The translations under genes were made by a program, and so were the position numbers. The notes under the pieces were generated by a model, which saw only the letters and a list, made by a program, of their open reading frames with translations, searched no databases and had not been told where the DNA came from. A stretch of 64,000 nucleotides of DNA from 3107 sp001483205. Lineage in GTDB: Bacteria > Pseudomonadota > Alphaproteobacteria > Rhodobacterales > Rhodobacteraceae. Location: the NCBI GenBank assembly GCA_964291375.2, contig OZ219809.1, positions 248,001-312,000 on the forward strand, given 5' to 3'. Positions 60,599 through 64,000 of the stretch are shown in pieces. The stretch's first letter is position 1. Every line of letters begins with the position of its first letter.

Positions 60599-63405
60599 GC
60601 GCGGTCTTTGGTGCAATCGGCTTTACGACGCCCTGGCTGTTGTGGGGGCTGGCGGGGCTGCCGGTGCTGTGGCTGTTGCTGCGCGCCGCGCCGCCCGCGC
60701 CGGTCCGCCGCCGGTTTCCCGGCGTGGTGCTGCTGTTGGGGCTGCGGGATGACGACAGCCAGAGCGACCGGACGCCCTGGTGGTTGCTGCTCTTGCGCAC
60801 CCTGCTGGTGGCGGCGCTGATTGTCGGTCTTGCCGGGCCGGTTCTGAACCCCCGCGAACAGCGTGCGGGGGCCGGGCCGGTGCTGATCCTGCTTGACGGC
60901 ACCTGGGCGGGGGCGCGGGACTGGCCGCGGCGGCGGGAACGGGTGGCGTCGCTGCTTGGCAGGGCAGGGCGCGCGGGTCGCCCCGTCCATGTGATGGCCC
61001 TGACCCGGCCCGACCCTGTGCCGCCCGCCTTTCAGGCCGCGAATGTCTGGGCCGGGCGGCTGGCGGGGCTGGTGCCTGCCCCGTGGGAGCCTGACCGGGA
61101 CGCGGTGCTGACCTGGGCGGCAGACCTCGGCCCGGCGCGGTTCGATACGTGGTGGATTTCCGACGGGCTGGCGCGGGACGGGCGTCCGGCGCTGCTCGAC
61201 GCGCTGGAGGGGCGGGGCGAAGTCACCGTTTTTCAGTCCGCCCGCCTGGTGATTGGCCTGCGCCCGCCCCGGCTTGAGGACGGCGCTGTCAGCCTTGTTG
61301 CCGTTCGGGAACAGGGGGGCGCGGGACTGGAGCGGGTGGTGAACGCCCTTGGCCCGGACCCGGCGGGGCAGGAGCGGGTGCTGGCCCGGCAGAGTGTGAC
61401 CTTTGCGCCACAGGCTGTGGAGGCAGAGGCCGGTTTTGACCTGCCGCCGGAGCTTTTGGGCCGCATCAGTCGTTTTGTGATCGAGGGCGAGCGGTCGGCG
61501 GGGGCCGTGGCGCTGACCGATGACGCGCTGAAGCGGCGGGAGGTTGCGCTGATTGCCGGGCAAAGCCCGCGTGAGGGCCTGCAACTGCTCTCGCCCACCC
61601 ATTATCTGGAAAAGGCGCTGGCCCCGACCGCTGATCTGATCGGGGGGGCGTTGCCGGACATTCTGCCTGCCAACCCGGATGTGATCGTGCTGGCGGATGT
61701 TGCTGTCCTGCCCGAGGAACAGGCCCTTGCGCTTGCGGAATGGGTGGAGCGCGGCGGGATGCTGTTGCGGTTTGCCGGTCCCCGGCTGGCGGCGAGTGAC
61801 CTTAGCCGGGCGCGCGAAGACCCGCTGATGCCGGTGCGCCTGCGCCGGGGCGGGCGCAGTGTCGGGGGCGCGCTAAGCTGGGGAGAGCCGAAGCGCCTGC
61901 AACCCTTTGCCGAAAGCTCGCCGTTTTACGGGCTGGCGATCCCCGCGGATGTCTCGGTCACCTCGCAGGTGGTGGCGCAGCCGGACCCGGAACTGTCGGC
62001 CCGCGTCATCGCCGCCCTGTCGGACGGCACCCCGCTGGTGACGCGAAAGCGGCTGGGCGCGGGGCAGGTGGTGCTGTTTCACGTCACCGCCAATGCCGAA
62101 TGGTCGTCGCTGCCCCTGTCCGGGCTGTTTGTCGGGATGCTGGAGCGGCTGGCGGTTTCCGGCCACAGCGCTGGTTTGGCAGAGGCAGAACTGACAGGCG
62201 CGACCTGGATTGCCGAAACCGTTCTGGACGGGTTCGGCGCGCCGGGGGATGCCGGGGCGGTTGCCGGGGTTGACGGCGCGCGGCTGGCGGGCGGCACACC
62301 GGCACGGGATATGCCGCCGGGGGTGTATTCCGCCGCCGGGCGGGACCGGGGGGTTGCGCTGAATATCATGGCGTCCGGGGCGCGGCTCGCCCCTGCCGAA
62401 TGGCCCGCCACCCAACGGGTTGAGGGGCTGGAGGTCGCCCGTGAGACCAGACTGAAGGGCGCGCTGATGGCGGCGGCGCTGCTGTTGCTGATCCTTGATA
62501 CGCTGGCCGCCCTGTGGGTTGCCGGGCGGCTGCGGGGCCTGCGGCGCGTGGCCGGGGCGACGGGGCGAACCGCCACGGGTGCAACCCTGCTGGCCGTGGC
62601 GCTGATGGCGGGCGCGGCGGGGGACGGGCGTGCCCAAACGCCGGGCGGCAACGGCGACGATGGCGCGCTGGCGCTGACCCGCGATGTGGTGCTTGCCCAT
62701 GTCATCACCGGGGATGCGGGTGTGGACCGGGTGGCGCGGGCGGGCCTGCGCGGCCTGACCGGCATTCTGAGCAACCGCACGGCGGTGGAACCGGCAGAGC
62801 CTGTCGGCGTGAACCCGGAGCGCGACGATCTTTCGTTCTTTCCGCTGCTCTACTGGCCGGTGAGCGTTGCGCAGCCGGTGCCCTCTGACGCCGCCAATGC
62901 GCGGCTCAACCGGTATCTGCGGGACGGCGGTATGATCCTGTTTGACACCCGCGATGCCGGGTTCGGCACGGGGCAAAGCGCCGAGGCACAGCACCTGCGG
63001 CGTCTTGTCCGGGGGCTGGACATTCCGCCGCTGGAACGTGTGCCCGCCGATCATGTCCTGACCCGCGCCTTTTATCTGCTTCAGGATTTTCCCGGTCGTC
63101 ATGCCGGGCGGCAGGTCTGGGTCGAGGCCGCGCCGCCGGACGCCGAACGGATCGAGGGGATGCCCTTTCGCAACCTCAATGACGGGGTGACGCCGGTGAT
63201 CATCGGCGGCAATGACTGGGCCGGGGCCTGGGCGACCGACCGCTATGACAACCCGATGTTCCCGGTGGGGCGCGGCTATGCGGGCGAAAGGCAGCGCGAA
63301 ATCGCCTATCGCTTTGGTATCAATCTGGTCATGCACGTCCTGACCGGCAACTATAAGTCCGATCAGGTCCATGTGCCTGCGTTGCTCGACAGGTTGGGCC
63401 AATGA
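60595..63405 (+). CDS. BatA-like N-terminal / DUF4159 membrane protein
   Basis: 936 residues from ATG 60595. N-terminal BatA-type double membrane helix (WLLWGLAGLPVLWLLLRA at about 13-30 and WWLLLLRTLLVAALIVGLAG at about 62-81). A vWA-like and then GATase-like periplasmic region follows (LPANPDVIVLADVAVLPEEQ, EWVERGGMLLRF). Two further helices lie at about 625-645 and 665-680. DUF4159 occupies the last 240 residues (LTRDVVLAHVITGDAGVD; FFPLLYWPVSV; LRDGGMILFDTRDAG). Function unknown; conserved with MoxR/DUF58. Confidence 0.92.
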   Translation: MSAVFGAIGFTTPWLLWGLAGLPVLWLLLRAAPPAPVRRRFPGVVLLLGLRDDDSQSDRTPWWLLLLRTLLVAALIVGLAGPVLNPREQRAGAGPVLILLDGTWAGARDWPRRRERVASLLGRAGRAGRPVHVMALTRPDPVPPAFQAANVWAGRLAGLVPAPWEPDRDAVLTWAADLGPARFDTWWISDGLARDGRPALLDALEGRGEVTVFQSARLVIGLRPPRLEDGAVSLVAVREQGGAGLERVVNALGPDPAGQERVLARQSVTFAPQAVEAEAGFDLPPELLGRISRFVIEGERSAGAVALTDDALKRREVALIAGQSPREGLQLLSPTHYLEKALAPTADLIGGALPDILPANPDVIVLADVAVLPEEQALALAEWVERGGMLLRFAGPRLAASDLSRAREDPLMPVRLRRGGRSVGGALSWGEPKRLQPFAESSPFYGLAIPADVSVTSQVVAQPDPELSARVIAALSDGTPLVTRKRLGAGQVVLFHVTANAEWSSLPLSGLFVGMLERLAVSGHSAGLAEAELTGATWIAETVLDGFGAPGDAGAVAGVDGARLAGGTPARDMPPGVYSAAGRDRGVALNIMASGARLAPAEWPATQRVEGLEVARETRLKGALMAAALLLLILDTLAALWVAGRLRGLRRVAGATGRTATGATLLAVALMAGAAGDGRAQTPGGNGDDGALALTRDVVLAHVITGDAGVDRVARAGLRGLTGILSNRTAVEPAEPVGVNPERDDLSFFPLLYWPVSVAQPVPSDAANARLNRYLRDGGMILFDTRDAGFGTGQSAEAQHLRRLVRGLDIPPLERVPADHVLTRAFYLLQDFPGRHAGRQVWVEAAPPDAERIEGMPFRNLNDGVTPVIIGGNDWAGAWATDRYDNPMFPVGRGYAGERQREIAYRFGINLVMHVLTGNYKSDQVHVPALLDRLGQ

Positions 63406-64000
63406 CGATGATCAGCCGGATTTTGTTTGACCCGCTGCTGCCCTGGCCGCTGATTGTCCTGTTGGCGGCAGGGATCGCGCCGGTTCTGATGCTGGCCCTG
63501 TGGCGGGGGCTGAGCGGCTGGGCCCTGCGCGGGCTGGCGGCGGGCGCGGTTCTGGTGATCCTGGCCAACCCGTCCTTGCAGCAAGAGGACCGCACACGCC
63601 TGAACGACATCGTTTTGTTGCTGGTTGACCGGACGGCAAGCCAGGAAACCGGGGATCGCCCGGCGCAAATCGCCGGGGCAGTGGCCCATATGCGCCGCGC
63701 CGTCGCCGGGCGTCAGGATACAGAGTTGCGCGAGGTCACTCTGGGCGACAGCACGGATGATCGCGGAACGCTTTTGCTGGGCGAGATGGCAGAGGCGCTT
63801 GCAGGCATTCCCGCCAATCGCCTTGCCGGTGTCGTGCTGGTGACGGACGGGCGGGTGCATGATGCGGACCGCCCGCCGTCGCCGCCCGCCGCCCCGGTGC
63901 ATGTGCTGCTGACCGGGCGCGCCGATGACCGGGACCGACGGCTGAGCATCCTGAGCGCGCCGCCCTTCGCCATACTCGATGAGCCGGTCACCCTGACGGT
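63402..64000 (+). CDS. Membrane protein of the MoxR/DUF58/DUF4159 cluster, cut by window end
   Basis: ATG 63402 overlaps the DUF4159 stop (ATGA), and the frame stays open for 199 codons to position 64000. Two N-terminal helices (LIVLLAAGIAPVLMLALW; LRGLAAGAVLVILANPSL) are followed by NDIVLLLVDRTASQ and a vWA-like fold with GVVLVTDGRVHDAD (about residue 146). It fits the large glutamine-amidotransferase-like membrane protein that ends such clusters. The C-terminal part is outside the window. Confidence 0.85.
   Translation, partial: MTMISRILFDPLLPWPLIVLLAAGIAPVLMLALWRGLSGWALRGLAAGAVLVILANPSLQQEDRTRLNDIVLLLVDRTASQETGDRPAQIAGAVAHMRRAVAGRQDTELREVTLGDSTDDRGTLLLGEMAEALAGIPANRLAGVVLVTDGRVHDADRPPSPPAAPVHVLLTGRADDRDRRLSILSAPPFAILDEPVTLT

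Noticed and set aside
61873..63402. 509-codon minus-strand open frame
   Set aside because: Antisense to the DUF4159 gene, which has clear domains and coupled starts and stops.

Overview
The window looks like a chromosomal segment of an alphaproteobacterium of the Rhodobacteraceae/Rhodobacterales type. Evidence is the high G+C, a Rhodobacter-type porin, a DUF3576 lipoprotein gene next to leuS, Hint, YdcH/DUF465 and DUF2007 small genes, and cobalamin-riboswitch-controlled cbtBA. No rRNA, plasmid or prophage module is visible; most genes are ordinary housekeeping or transport genes.

Layout. 1-5.6 kb: a porin cut by the window edge (minus), then a plus-strand run of DUF3576 lipoprotein, leuS, lptE and holA. 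5.8-15.8 kb: one giant minus-strand gene (about 3350 residues) for a secreted, multi-domain, adhesin-like protein ending in an autotransporter-type beta-barrel. 16.3-19.7 kb: a Hint-domain gene and three IS5-family (IS427-like) copies, one a remnant and two in inverted orientation around a 48-residue membrane protein gene. 19.9-28.5 kb: sugar kinase, ureidoglycine aminohydrolase, UDP-glucose dehydrogenase, tRNA-Tyr, rlmB, a YHS protein, a candidate small RNA, tRNA-Ala, ydcH, a methyltransferase, DUF2007 and a polyprenyl diphosphate synthase. 28.6-34.5 kb: an IclR regulator and TRAP transporter divergent from a GMC oxidoreductase, with a palindromic operator candidate between them. 34.7-38.2 kb: alr-mlaE-mlaF and a small gene plus a frameshifted HEPN-like gene. 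38.2-42.2 kb: ilvE, MarR and OmpR-type regulators, then a cobalamin riboswitch with cbtB, cbtA and a His-rich third gene. 42.6-52.7 kb: FMN reductase, a frameshifted glycosyltransferase, DEAD-box helicase, RF3, an atypical SDR, an ABC ATPase, tatABC and a DUF815 ATPase. 53-64 kb: a broken IS copy, ilvC, phoH, a DMT transporter, DUF1285, and a MoxR/DUF58/DUF4159 membrane cluster running off the end.

The least ordinary feature is a family of interspersed intergenic repeats. Complete copies (about 215-265 bp) have near-perfect 18-bp terminal inverted repeats (AAGACCTTTGCATATTGG). An internal hairpin recurs at eight places with compensatory stem changes. In some copies one end is replaced by a module carrying the 16-bp palindrome CTTATCCGCGGATAAG, which occurs eight times exactly, five of them between ilvC and phoH. 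At two loci the sequence beside the repeats is itself duplicated, once including the last codons of phoH. I read these as a mosaic MITE-like or structured-RNA element family; mobility and function are inference.

All calls were made by reading the sequence. Family names rest on recognised motifs, not on a database search.
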